From assembly GCA_910890315.1 (NCBI GenBank), contig CAJVGD010000011.1:186001-250000 (forward strand): DNA of 64,000 nt, in the 5' to 3' direction. Positions within the stretch are counted from its first letter, which is position 1. Every line of letters starts with the position of its first letter. This stretch comes from Serendipita indica DSM 11827 (Eukaryota > Basidiomycota > Agaricomycetes > Sebacinales > Serendipitaceae). This document shows positions 11,642-21,725 of this stretch, piece after piece. The position numbers and the translations under genes were made by a program. The notes under the pieces are model-generated. The model was not told the DNA's origin, ran no database searches, and was given only the letters and a program-made list of their open reading frames with translations.

Positions 11642-11719
11642 TTGGCTGATTGTTTGTTGTGTGGAAGAGGTTGTTGATGGAAGAGCTGCGTTGTCTCACT
11701 CCCCTTGTCGCGCGTCGGG

Positions 11720-11797
11720 TTATATAGTGCGCGAGACGCGTACGCGTTGTTGCGCCGCGTAAGCTACCGATTGTTGCGGGGAAAGACGGTTCCAGAA
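11720..11797 (-). promoter_or_regulatory. TATA box and heat-shock-type element of BAG paralogue 1
   Basis: On the minus strand a TATATAA-type box lies at 11720-11726, about 80 bp before the ATG. A TTCCAGAA inverted pair (TTCnnGAA) lies at 11790-11797. The same arrangement precedes paralogue 2, which supports function, though two half-sites alone are a weak heat-shock element. Confidence 0.5.
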
Positions 11798-11946
11798 TGT
11801 AAAAGCATCGTCTCGAATGAGTGACTAATCGGAATCGGAGGAAAAACGGCCACTGCGCGATTTGTCAGCACCGGCTTTGTCAAGTTGCGCAGTCATGAAT
11901 GATAGTGTAAATAGCTTGTTGAGTAAGTCATTCTCGAATGTGGTGG

Positions 11947-12858
11947 CTATGGACAGAATGTGAGGGTATACGATGCAGCAAGTCGGCCGGGGCAAATCTT
12001 CAAGGCCGCCAAATCGTCGTAAGCATAAGCATACGCGTTGGGGCATCGACTATGAAAGAAGTCGTAATACTGGACTGAACTAGATGGGCATGTCGCGGGT
12101 GTGTCAAACTGTCCGCTGCAGCAATTCGGGGAGTTTGCTTGGTTCCCGTCGAGATTGGCGAAACAGGCAGTTTTGCATCCGACAGGGTATCCAGTACTGC
12201 AAATATCAGAACTTGGTATTATCCAAAGAGGCGAGCGCACCTGTCAAATGGGCCCTTGAGGGGAGCTGGACAATCTGGACCCAAATCGACTGGACAATCG
12301 GCGATTGGACATCCTTTGTCGTTTGTAATAGTCATTGGAAGATTGTAGCCGTCCACCAAGCTCACATCGTAGCTGGACAATGTCAGTCTACGGTTCATGG
12401 GATAGTTTGGAACGTACTGGTCGGTCCCATTAACACCCTCGAGTGTCCATTCTGCAACAGATGCAGGAGGGATGCCGGATCCATTTGCTGCATCACACAA
12501 TAGACCACCAATGCATGAGCCAGTGAGACAAGACGTGACGTCTGGTTGTGTAAAATTGCAGTCTCGACGACCCCAGATGCGACCAGCTCGCCAGTTGTCT
12601 GATGTACGAGTGAGTACAACGTGGATGATACACTTTAAGAGAAACTATACCTGGCACCCAAAATGTCCTATTGGTGTAAGGCGGAGCCTCCCATCCAGTC
12701 GAGATGTTTGGCACAGCTGAGCCTACTTTGAGATCTGTATACACAGCTGGCCATATCGTAAACGGGCAAGCGTTGTGGACCGTAAAGGTCCGCGCTGCGG
12801 TAAGACTGCAGGCTGCTAGGGCGACGAACACGAGATTTATTCTCCAAGTGGGTAGCAT
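11947..12858 (-). CDS. Secreted thaumatin-like protein (GH64/TLP-SF type)
   Basis: The ATG at 12858 gives MLPTWRINLVFVALAACSLT, a signal peptide. The mature part starts ARTFTVHNACPFTIWPAVYT. Family blocks follow: DNWRAGRIWGRRDCNF, TSCLTGSCIGGLLCD, YDVSLVDGYNLPMTITN, GCPIADCPVDLGPDCPAPLK, STGYPVGCKTACFANLDGNQ, SPNCCSGQFDTPATCPSSSV and FFHSRCPNAYAYAYDD, ending YTLTFCP. Three introns are needed: about 12600-12651, about 12374-12418 (45 nt, in frame) and about 12199-12243. Splicing of the 45-nt intron restores the DHYDVSLVDGYN core. The Cys count and acidic cleft residues fit thaumatin-like proteins of about 240 aa. Possible roles are glucan binding or remodelling, or defence against other microbes. 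The gene is divergent from the Dad1-like gene. Confidence 0.9.
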
Positions 12859-12931
12859 TTCCACGAAATGTGCAGACTCGGAGGGAAAGGAACTTGTTGC
12901 AAGGTGCGGTTTACTGCGGCAGGGAGTGTGG

Positions 12932-12943
12932 CCTTTTATATGC
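12932..12943 (-). promoter_or_regulatory. TATA box of the thaumatin-like gene
   Basis: The minus strand reads GCATATAAAAGG, a strong TATA consensus about 75 bp upstream of the ATG at 12858. Such spacing matches the TATA-to-ATG spacing seen before both BAG genes in this window. Confidence 0.6.
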
Positions 12944-13220
12944 AGTGGAGCTTGAGTCCAAGAAGCCAAGCAGGATCTTCTAATCTTGGATTTCAAGAAT
13001 TTTTACTCTCCTTTTGGTCCAAAGACCCACTGCTGAGCTGCTGGGCGTCATGCACGCGGCCTGACTCAAATGCTTGGCCCATGCACAGGAATTGGAGCGG
13101 AGAGTCAAGGTTGTGATGATCCCAGTGCGATCTAAGATATTCCATCGAGAGAGTATGTACGCACTTGAGTTGTTGGTGGCGGTCCAAGTTTGACTTCCAC
13201 CTCGGTCGACCCTGAACACG

Positions 13221-13614
13221 ATGAGCACGACGGCAGACGAAGCGACAGCCTACTTTGAAAAGGAGAAAGAACGACACATGCGACGGATCGCACAGGTATC
13301 CCTCTCAGGTCTTCTTACTCCATCGCTTCTAACTGACTCCCTTTTTCTAGACTGTCGACGAGATTCTGGTCACGCTCAATGCCATTAACCGCTCGCAGGA
13401 GATTACCATTGACCTTGCAAGGCAAAACCTGGGTGAAGACGGAGGAGCGATGAACATGTGGATGCATTTACGCGAGTTGGGCGTCCAGCGTGCACGAGAG
13501 CTCGCACCAGAGATTGGAATCGTCAGTCTATCGCAATCACAATCGCAAACCAACGAACAGCCACTACGCTCCTCGACGAGCTCGAGACATGAACAACCAG
13601 GTCCTGATGCTTGA
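13221..13614 (+). CDS. Small DASH-complex subunit-like protein (Dad1-like)
   Basis: A two-exon small gene: exon 13221-13295 (25 codons, MSTTADEATAYFEKEKERHM…) and exon 13351-13614, joined in phase. The ~112-residue product is helical. YFEKEKERHMRRIAQ, then VDEILVTLNAINRSQEITID and later MWMHLREL resemble the Dad1 pattern (FEKxRxxLxxEIxxxxxxxLxxxNxLNRxLE…), a subunit of the ring complex that couples kinetochores to microtubules. The C-terminus is Gln/Ser rich. Dad4 or an unrelated short coiled-coil protein are alternatives. It is divergent from the thaumatin gene with 362 bp between start codons. Confidence 0.45.
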
Positions 13615-14311
13615 TCTCGCGGCTTCTTCAAGCTACGCATCCACGAGTCTGCACTAGAAGACAAGGGGGATGGCGTGGTGTTCATCTCCGGTATCAATCA
13701 AATCCTTCTTGAATTGCACGTCATTCGTTTGTGGTACAAACAGACTGCTCCAGGGACAATGTTGGAGATTACCATTGACGGATTTTGAAAGAGTCCAGAA
13801 AGCGGAGATGGAAAGGGGCATGGAAAATGGAAGATGGATGGGTCGGGTACTAGCGATATTCAGGTAGGATCCATACGATACGCTATGCACACATGCAGCA
13901 GAGCCCCCTTCTATCAACGTTACAAGCAAAACACAGTGAGAAAAAAAAGAGACGAGAAAGCGCATGGCTCCAGTATCCGTACAAGGTCGGTTAAGTTATT
14001 CGTGGGAGGCACGCCAAGAGAGCCATGAAAATTCGGGCAGAGTTGGAGGGAAGGTTTGAATTCGATTTGCGTGGTTTGGGAGAAATGACGAGTCGGCCAA
14101 GCGATGCGGTCCGTGCGAAGGCTGCAACCATCAGGCGGATCGCAATCGATGTGAACATTTGTATCGTCAAGAGTTATGGCATTGATGATCGTGGTTTGTA
14201 AGGCGTCAGAGTTATCCTCGCCGCTGATTCGGAGGCGTGAGAGAGAGTCCACCGGTCCTCCGGCTGAGCGAGTTTTCTTGCCGGTTCGTCATGTGGATTC
14301 GAGAAAGTCGT
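13615..14311. other. Region with an unassigned minus-strand open frame
   Basis: A minus-strand frame at 13920-14252 (110 aa) contains VHIDCDPPDGCSLRTDRIAW and then QLCPNFHGSL. That faintly recalls the C..C…W…LCP.F spacing of fungal M35-like metallopeptidases, but no zinc-binding HExxH motif is seen nearby on that strand. A second minus frame at 13654-13965 overlaps it. I regard this as either a decayed gene fragment or chance. Confidence 0.25.
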
Positions 14312-16390
14312 CTAATGATACACATCGCACCCGAAATCTGCGTTTCCCTCACGCGTAAACGTGAGGATGTGGTCGCCGAGGGTGCGCGTCGAAAATCCAA
14401 TCTCGCAATAGACACTATCATCGTCATGTTAGCGCCGCATAACGAAAGACCATCGTAGAGCACATACTAGTAATAAATCCACTTTCGCTTAAACACTTGA
14501 ATCTCGCGTTCGCCCTTTTCGCCCAAATGTGCGCCCATGACGTCTGGGTACTCTTCTCTCAATGCGGGGACGATGACCGAGTCAAATTTGGCTTCGAATC
14601 GGCGTCGCCACTCGCGGAGGGTACGTGCATAGTGGGGGCCAATGTTGCTGATGGCATCGATGACGAGCGTATTGTTGGAGCCAGCCGTGAGGGTTTGGAC
14701 GAGGTAAGAGACGGTTGGGAGGAAGCCACCGGGGAAGATCCATTTGCGAATAAAGTCGACTTCTTTGGTGTACGTCTCAAAGCCTATACGAGTCGTGAGT
14801 ATGCTACGAGTAAATGAAGGAGAGCACGTACGAGCTTCTGGGATCGTGATGACCTGCACACAACCCATTGCATCCTTGTCCTTGAGTGCCCAACTGACGC
14901 AGCGCCAGTATTCCTCCAAAAATTCTTTACCAACTGCCTCAATCATCTCGACGCTAACCATGCGATCGAAAGTGCCCTCCCATTCCTTTGGCATAGCGCG
15001 ATAGTCCATGAGATGGACGCGAATCTTGCTGCTGTACTCTTCACCCATCTGTCGAATGCGCTCCTCTGCGAGTTCCTTTTGGGCAACAGAGAGCGTGAGG
15101 GTGTCGACGGTGCAGCCAGTGAGACGGACGGCCTCGATGGCGAGCGCACCCCATCCGGAACCAATCTCGAGGACACGATGATGTGGCTGAATATTGGCTT
15201 TGCGGATGATGTGGTGAACTTTACGGAGTTGGGACGCAAAGAGTTCATCTTGTTCGCCCGGCAGATCAGCGATGCCCTTGCGATGGTCTTGGCTTTGTTC
15301 TTGTTGTTCCTGTGAAGGGAGAGAGGATGCGGAAGCAGTGCGGGCGTGGGTGGACTTTGATTTACGCGTAGGGGAAGGGGAAGAGGATGGAGAGGATCCT
15401 ACGGCAGTTCGTGCATCCGAGTCGACATCTCCATCGTCTGGTGTGGAGATGCCACTGAATCCGTGCATGTTTGTCATTTGCTGCAAGAGATTTGCAGCAG
15501 CCTTGACAACGTCCGTCTCGACTGTGGACCACTGCGACCCTTGAATCCGTCGTCGGTCGCGATGATGCTTGAGGATGGCAGGGGAGAGTGCCATTTTGCT
15601 ACTCGCACTAAGCGGATCGAGGATAGACTCGTCTACGTCGAGGTCTGTGTCGAGGTCTGCAAAGATGCCGCAGGAATAAGTCATGTCCTTTGAGAGGAAG
15701 CCCTCGAACATTTTATTTGAAATGTCATAGTGTGCAGAGATGTTTGAGCGTGCGTTTGTGAGCGTGTTGAGGAAGCGTTGGTTTGTGAGGAGATGCTGAG
15801 GGAGCGAGAGAAGGGACGAGAGGCGGGTGTTGAGGGATGAGAGGGCTTGTTTGTTGAGGAGGAATAGCAAGAAGAGAGATGGTAGGGTTGTACATTCGAC
15901 GTCGCCATACATGTAGGCCTATTACATTGTTAGTATACACAACACTAGACCCAGCAGTGACGCACCTCTGCAAACCCGAGGTCGGACATGAATGCAAGAC
16001 GTATCCAGAATGCAGGATTGACTACTCGTAGGCGGGCGTGGACATGGGCGTGTTTGTTGGTCGACGGATCGGTCGAGGGCGGAGGAAAAGTGTATGTGGT
16101 CGAAGGAGTCTCGATGACGAGCTGGCCATGCTGCATCCGATTTAGATGGCTGTAAATAATCAGATTTGGATACTAATGACCTTGACCAAACTTACTTGAC
16201 GACGGCAGCCTCTGCCAGACCCGCCAGGGGTCCAAACCCAGTGTCGATGACGGCGTCGCGGAGAGAATTCCAGGCTGGAGGAGATGAGAAGAGTGTACAA
16301 CAGTATATCTAACAGAAGCTGACCAGCATCGAGAGAGCCAACGAGAGACCAGCGGTGGGTCGAGGGTGTCGAGAGGAGCTGGGTGGCCAT
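14312..16390 (-). CDS. Cyclopropane-fatty-acyl-phospholipid synthase-like SAM methyltransferase
   Basis: The start is at 16390 (MATQLLSTPSTHRWSLVGSL). Short upstream exons give WNSLRDAVIDTGFGPLAGLA, HLNRMQHGQLVIETPSTTYT and VNPAFWIRLAFMSDLGFAEA, then the main body: ISAHYDISNKMFEGFLSKDM, MTYSCGIF, the SAM motif VLEIGSGWG, FDRMVSVEMIEAVG, PGGFLPT and the end FKRKWIYY. A last exon at about 14312-14412 adds VYCEIGFSTRTLGDHILTFT, so the stop just after WIYY at 14467 lies in an intron. A 48-nt in-frame intron lies near 14774-14830. A low-complexity insert of ~120 residues separates the SCGIF block from the methyltransferase core. The family methylates unsaturated acyl chains of phospholipids; the exact product in fungi is uncertain. 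Length is near 540 aa. Confidence 0.87.
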
Positions 16391-18816
16391 TGTCGGTTGG
16401 GATTTCAGAGACAAAGGCTGAGCTACGACCTGAGGGGTTATATACCAAGCGGTGTGATGATGGGCTCGCATATCGAAAATGGCCGACTTTGCTTCTCACA
16501 ACATTATTATTTATTATTTATTATTATTTTAATTAAAAATATTTGCGACCCTGCCCATTTCCCGAAAAGGTACCCGTCTTGCCATTCCCCCTCGCCTCTT
16601 AGTCCATCACCGTCCATTAGTCCGGGTCCTTATTTCTTTCTGTCTGTGCTTGTGCGCCAGATTTCAGACTCGGGCCCCAGCTGCTCTTGCTCCTAGTCGT
16701 TGCAGTCATTTCTCCCAGGAACCCATCAAACCCACCCACGACCCGTTACCATCGCCGACGTGCCCACCCCTCTACAACTCTGGTTATCGCTTGGGTATGA
16801 CGACAAGATCCCATTTTGACCATCGCCCATCTCGACGATAGACGGCGCACCCATCGTCGGTTCTTTCGATCCGGGTCATTCCACCGATCTACTTTGCTCA
16901 TCCACAAGGAGCGCACCTCTGGCTTCTCCATTCAAACCCTCGTGTTTCATACTTCAGACCTGCATTCCCTTGAAAATGCCCTCGACAATGTTTTTAGTCA
17001 GGACCCGCTAAGCACGGCCTGGCCAACTGTGCACATGCATCCCTCTTATCAGCCAATTCTAATCCGCAAACGTCAGTTCCCACATTCGAAACTGAACCCG
17101 CCTACTATTAAGACACCGTGCATCCGTACAGCTGATAATGGTTAAGCGCGAACATAGAGGCAGGCAATGCGTTAAATCAGGAGCGTTTGCAATCAGCTGC
17201 GCACTGCAAGCATCGCCAGCGGTGCGAAAAACGCGCCGCTGACAGAGGTCCCTGCCGCACCACACCTCCTAGCTATTGACATATCGTTTTGTGGAGATGT
17301 AAACCTTGAGCAGCTTCTATCCCTTTCTACGTCCAATAGTGACAACAGAATCACCCCCCGATTCAAAGGTAGAACTGTGGGAAGTCGCCTCAAGCGAAAA
17401 CCCCGCCAGATTCATCCGCGAAACCTCGGCAAACTGGGTGTCGGCATCCCGTACGAGTTGCATTGCATGTCGGTATGCTGTGCTTGCGTCGGTTTCTTTG
17501 GGTTTCTAGACCAAGTATGTTGGTCATGGGTCCGACTCGATGTCATAGCAGAGGTTCACTACGTGGGATGATTGTAGACGACCATCTGTACGACGAATCA
17601 ATACTGTCCCTATTGCAAACGACGGCCACCGATGTGTCTTCAGTCTCACGACAGTTAGAGTCCGAATAGACGTCGCTCTTTCGCACGTACGAGGTCGAAC
17701 AGCGACATGCGTGATCCGACTTTGCCTGCGCGACCCGGTTCGTTTCTATTCGTCGTCGTCGTGAGGACATTCCTAGTCATTTACTGCAATGGAACCGACT
17801 TGCCTAGTAGAGGCCGGCCAACACGCAACCTCCTTCCCCTGTACAGGCAAGTCCCCTCCTCAAACAGCACTTCAGTGTCAACACGTCTACTCGAGCCCTA
17901 GATTTGGGACGAGAGGAGAGCTGCGGGCCCAAACGGGATCCGAGAATGCAGCGACCAGATCGCGATCCCGTTCGACGTCTACATTGTACAGGGACAATGG
18001 GAGCTCGAACTGTCAGCAGCGGCGATTTCGTTTGTTGCCTGTCTCGAGAGAGTTATAGGTTATTGGACAAGACTAACCAGTTATCGATCATGGCCGCGGC
18101 ACTAGAGTTGTGCCGTCTGAGATGCTCGGCTATTTGAGCCGGATATTGGGATCGACAGTAAGCGCCGTTTAGGAAAAAAAAATCACAGATCGACTTGTCA
18201 AGACGACCTCGAGGTGCCATCTGCCATCAACCCGGCTAAGACTTGGTTACTCGCTCGGGAGTGTCAGATCAAAAAAAAGCAAACCGATGCTATCGGACAT
18301 ACTATGGAGATCTGGTTTGTGATGTGACCTGCCGAGCCCATCTCATGCGCAGGAAACGAGCCCATGTGGTGGATTCTGTAATGTCAGCCTCTGAGCGTTT
18401 GCATGTGTATTGGAGATGATATATCTCGGTCCAGGCATGGATTTGAGGGTGATTGAAGACCAGCTACCCGGTCACCTATAAGCTGGCTATCCTCAGGCTT
18501 CGCTGAGCCCGCAACCTCTTGCTTCTAATGAATCCGAGGTGGAGACTCGTAAAGCTTTTGATTATCACAAAGGGCTCGAGAGTGGGACGTTGAAACGGAC
18601 AAGTGTCTTGATGGCCAGCGCGATACCTCCCGCCTTTTACCCGTAGATATCAAGAAATAAAAATGTAGAAAAAGCGGAGAAACGCCTAAACGCCAACAAT
18701 CTGTCTCGCCCTGAGGGTCGCCCAATGTGGGAGCCAGGTCCACGACAAGTTGGCTTTTGACGCCACGAAACGGTAGAGCTAGAATTTGGCAACTGGACCC
18801 CGAGAGGCCTTTTTTC
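16391..18816. other. Long intergenic region without a recognised gene
   Basis: This 2.4-kb stretch has only short frames. An AT-rich patch with TTATT repeats lies at 16503-16545. A plus-strand frame at 16816-17145 (109 aa, from MTIAHLDDRRRTHRRFFRSG) shows no family feature I know. Short A/T-only runs occur at 18173-18181 and 18271-18277. It contains the promoter of the CFA-synthase-like gene (left) and of the methyltransferase gene (right). Confidence 0.4.
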
Positions 18817-20787
18817 ATGGCAGCGTTTGCAAAGGGAGCATACGATGCAGCTGCATACAACGCATTCAGACCCGTTTATCCTCCCAAACTGTTTGACAAG
18901 CTCTGGTCATTTCATCGCAGTGGACGAAACGCACGCTGGACACGTGCAGTCGATCTAGGATGTGGAACTGGTAAAACCCTTTTGCCGTATTTTAGGGTTA
19001 TACCTCCTTTTGATCACGAAGCAGGCCAAGCGACGCTCAAACTTACAACCCAATTCGAGCATGCGATTGGTGTCGACCCGTCTCCTAAAATGATTCAACA
19101 GGCAAATGAACTCATCTCGAGTTCCCCGTTTCACAATCCTCCCAATGGTCTGTATCCCGTAAGCCCTTCTGATGGTCTATTTAAAGTGGCGGCGGCGAGG
19201 CCAATTTGTAATTGACATTGACCGTGGAGCAGGTAACAGAAGAATTGTATTCGAAAACGCTCCAGCAGAGAAGCTCGCCTTCCTCCAGGACGAGTCGGTC
19301 GATTTCGTCTCAGCGGGTGAGTAATGCACGGTTGATCCCGTTCATAGTTATCGTTATCATGGTCTCAATGGACACATAACCTGTTCATTATCCACTTCGT
19401 GGGTACTGTGCTAGCCACTTTGGGCTATTCGTGATGGCCTCTCATCCGGGACCCTGTGGAGGGGAAGTGCACCCCTGCCATATGGAAAACATTGCCACTA
19501 GGCCTTCTCTGCTAGAATCCCGGATTGTCCACAACACTAAGATCCACAACCAAACCTCTTCGTCTGGTTCCCATTTCGTCACCCACGTGTCCCCCTCATC
19601 TTCCTTTTTGCACTAACCCACTTTCAATTTTCGCAGCTCAAGCCGTTCATTGGTTCGACTATGCGCGTCTGTGGAGGGAGATTAACCGTGTGCTTCGACC
19701 AGGCGGTTCGGTAGCGTTCTGGGTGAGCATCTGTCCATCCTCCTTACGTTTATCGCCCCAGTTCACGTTATCGTGTATGGGAGGAGGATGTCGGACATTT
19801 CCGCATCCGCACCCGATAATAGTTAGGAGCCGTTTCGACTAGGACTGACGTTTTGCCTGTTTCGATTGACTGAACCCCCATGCGCCCTACACGTGTTGCC
19901 TTCCACGCCGGATCCCAATTCACACCGGCCGATCGCACCAATCTTGCTCTCCAATCCTGATCTCGCTTCTTTGGCACTCGGTTCAAAAAACCGAGACATA
20001 TCTGGCAAACCCACCTTCCTCGTTTGTCCTAAAACACCTGCACCCGAGTCTTACGATTTCGTCCCATATGGGCTCCCATTTGCGGTCCTCCTCCCTCATC
20101 TGGGGCTTATCTTCGACGTTTTTCGGACTTGCGCCATAGGGCTATTCCGAATTGAGGATACGACACTTTCCCTATCTGACGCCCATTATCACTTATTACT
20201 CGCAAGGCTCCAGCCCTCGCCAGCCACAACCACCCAGCAATCTCGACCTGCAACCCGACATTCTGGGCAATGAGCCATTGACGCACGCAGCCTCGTCGAG
20301 TACCGGTACAATGGCAAGAGTCGAACCGGAACCCGACTCGCTCGGTGCCTATTGGGAACAACCAGGTCGATCCATTCTCGACGGTGGACTCTTGTCGATC
20401 CCCAATCCACCCTCTTCTGCCCACTTTGACCTCTCTGCGTCGCAAGTCGTCTTGTACTCTGGTTCTCTGCGACCCGACGTCTTTCAAGCGTTTACCGACT
20501 ATGAAAATCGGCAAATCGAAGGAAAGAAGAGGGAAATTGTGCAAGAAGACGTGGTATTGGAAAAGGAAATGACATGGGAGCTACTGGAACGATATTGTCG
20601 CACGTGGAGCTCATTGGCCACCTACTTGGAACAGCATCCAGATGAAAAGGAAAGAAGGGATGGAGATATTTTGCAACGATTTCTCAAGAGGATGAAAGAC
20701 GAGATTGTGAGCAGAGGAGAGGCCGTGCCCGAGAGCCTGACGGTCGAATGGCCCATGACCCTTCTCTTGTATCGCAAAGGAGATTAA
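18817..20787 (+). CDS. Class I SAM-dependent methyltransferase (Crg1 / trans-aconitate methyltransferase-like)
   Basis: The ATG at 18817 gives MAAFAKGAYDAAAYNAFRPV and then YPPKLFDKLWSFH, the N-terminal signature of this fungal family. Motif I is built across the first intron (18971-19024): RAVDLGCGTG joined to QATLKL, then HAIGVDPSPKMIQQANELIS. Later exons supply VFENAPAEKLAFLQDESVDF, AQAVHWFDYARLWREINRVL and RPGGSVAFWGYSE. The last long exon, from about 20140, ends VEWPMTLLLYRKGD at 20787. Yeast Tmt1 and Crg1 methylate trans-aconitate and cantharidin-type substrates; the substrate here is unknown. Two introns are unusually large for this window (about 19322-19636 and about 19724-20139). Confidence 0.85.
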
Positions 20788-21304
20788 ATAAGCTTTTATG
20801 GCATTTCATTCATATAACTCGCGCTCATCCTTGACCTCTCAAGCCGCGCGCCTACGTCCGAGTTATGCAGCTTCGCACGCGATTAGCGTCATACAAGTCG
20901 CTAGACCATTTATAAATTCGAATTTTAATGGTGTTGGCAACTAGATTTCGTATGCAGAGTTATTGCCTCTCAAATGCCACTCGAGACAGTACGGAAATCC
21001 CACAAACAAGTAGTCTATCGTGACTTGCTTATAACTTCAATACTGTAGAATTGAATGCGAAATAAATGTTTCGAATTGGTGGAGATGAATTGTCCGGCGC
21101 GGGGCTATGAGGGTTAACAACGATAACGTTCAATTAGAGGGTATCGATATGTAACACGATGTATGAAGCCTCTCTCACGCTACAGCGCAAGGTTGGCTGA
21201 GCACAAACCCTAGCGTAAATGATATTCCAATCAAAGTTATCTTTAAGAAATTGCTCTATAGGATAAGTGTAACACACAGCAGGGGGTCATTAAGATCATG
21301 TAAG
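20788..21304. other. Intergenic region between convergent genes
   Basis: No gene is seen. It holds the 3' flanks of the methyltransferase (plus) and of the small SPT subunit gene (minus) and is AT-rich, with AATAAATG near 21060 as a possible poly(A)-type signal. Confidence 0.4.
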
Positions 21305-21671
21305 CTAGAGTTCCGCCTTTGTCGGCCAGTCGACGTGGAATGTTTCCTTTTCGTTTCCAAGTAAATAGAATCTAGCACGTCTGGTGAGGAAGAGGAGATG
21401 GTGCGGGAGGTAGCGTGTCGTTCCCGCGACGAAGAGCACCAAAGCAAGGAAAAAGAAGATGACTGGACAATCTTAGCAACGATATTCTTGAATCATAGTT
21501 GACTATAAACGCACCCACGAGGATCTTTTCCCATCTTTCGAGCATGGAAAGTGCAAACGTCGCCTCGACCCACATCCATTTGCGCCAAATGATTCGACCA
21601 AGCGTAGACTGTGGTATCGGATAGCGTAGAGGCGGTCGTTGAGGATTTGTTTTGGTCGTTGTAGGCGCCAT
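21305..21671 (-). CDS. Small activating subunit of serine palmitoyltransferase (ssSPT-like)
   Basis: Two exons, 21515-21671 and 21305-21472, join in phase with a 42-nt intron. The product is about 107 aa. The core IIWRKWMWVEATFALSMLER followed by WEKILVV matches the ssSPT pattern, in which small membrane subunits have a Leu/aromatic helix and the LEPWE-like motif, here LERWE. A hydrophobic segment (IFFFLALVLFVAGTTRYLP) and a basic tail follow. In animals and fungi these subunits activate serine palmitoyltransferase in the ER, the first step of sphingolipid synthesis. The gene is divergent from GCP2 with only 54 bp between the start codons. The identification is from motif memory; no search was run. 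Confidence 0.72.
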
Positions 21672-21725
21672 GGTTGTTTAGAGACGGCGTCGACAGAGGT
21701 CGTTGGGGATTTGGTCTCGTCCAAG
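21672..21725. promoter_or_regulatory. 54-bp bidirectional start region (ssSPT-like / GCP2)
   Basis: The ATG of the minus-strand small SPT subunit (21671) and the ATG of GCP2 on the plus strand (21726) leave 54 bp between them. Promoter elements of each gene must overlap the neighbour's leader or coding part, or transcription starts very close to the ATG. Confidence 0.55.

Noticed and set aside
10331-11677. Long plus-strand open frames opposite the BAG gene (for example 11021-11677)
   Set aside because: They are antisense shadows of a codon-biased Glu/Gln-rich gene. The minus-strand protein has the BAG domain and matches the paralogue.
13654-14252. Possible metallopeptidase gene on the minus strand
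   Set aside because: Only a weak Cys spacing resemblance; no HExxH motif and no consistent exon chain, so no gene was called.
11111-14830. General claim that in-frame, stop-free short introns are special here (also 12374-12418 and the 48-nt intron near 14774)
   Set aside because: With dozens of ~50-nt introns, several should be multiples of three and stop-free by chance. Only the paralogue-conserved BAG case was kept as a finding.
16816-17145. 109-aa plus-strand frame in the long gap
   Set aside because: No splice partners, no recognisable motif, and low codon regularity; treated as non-coding.
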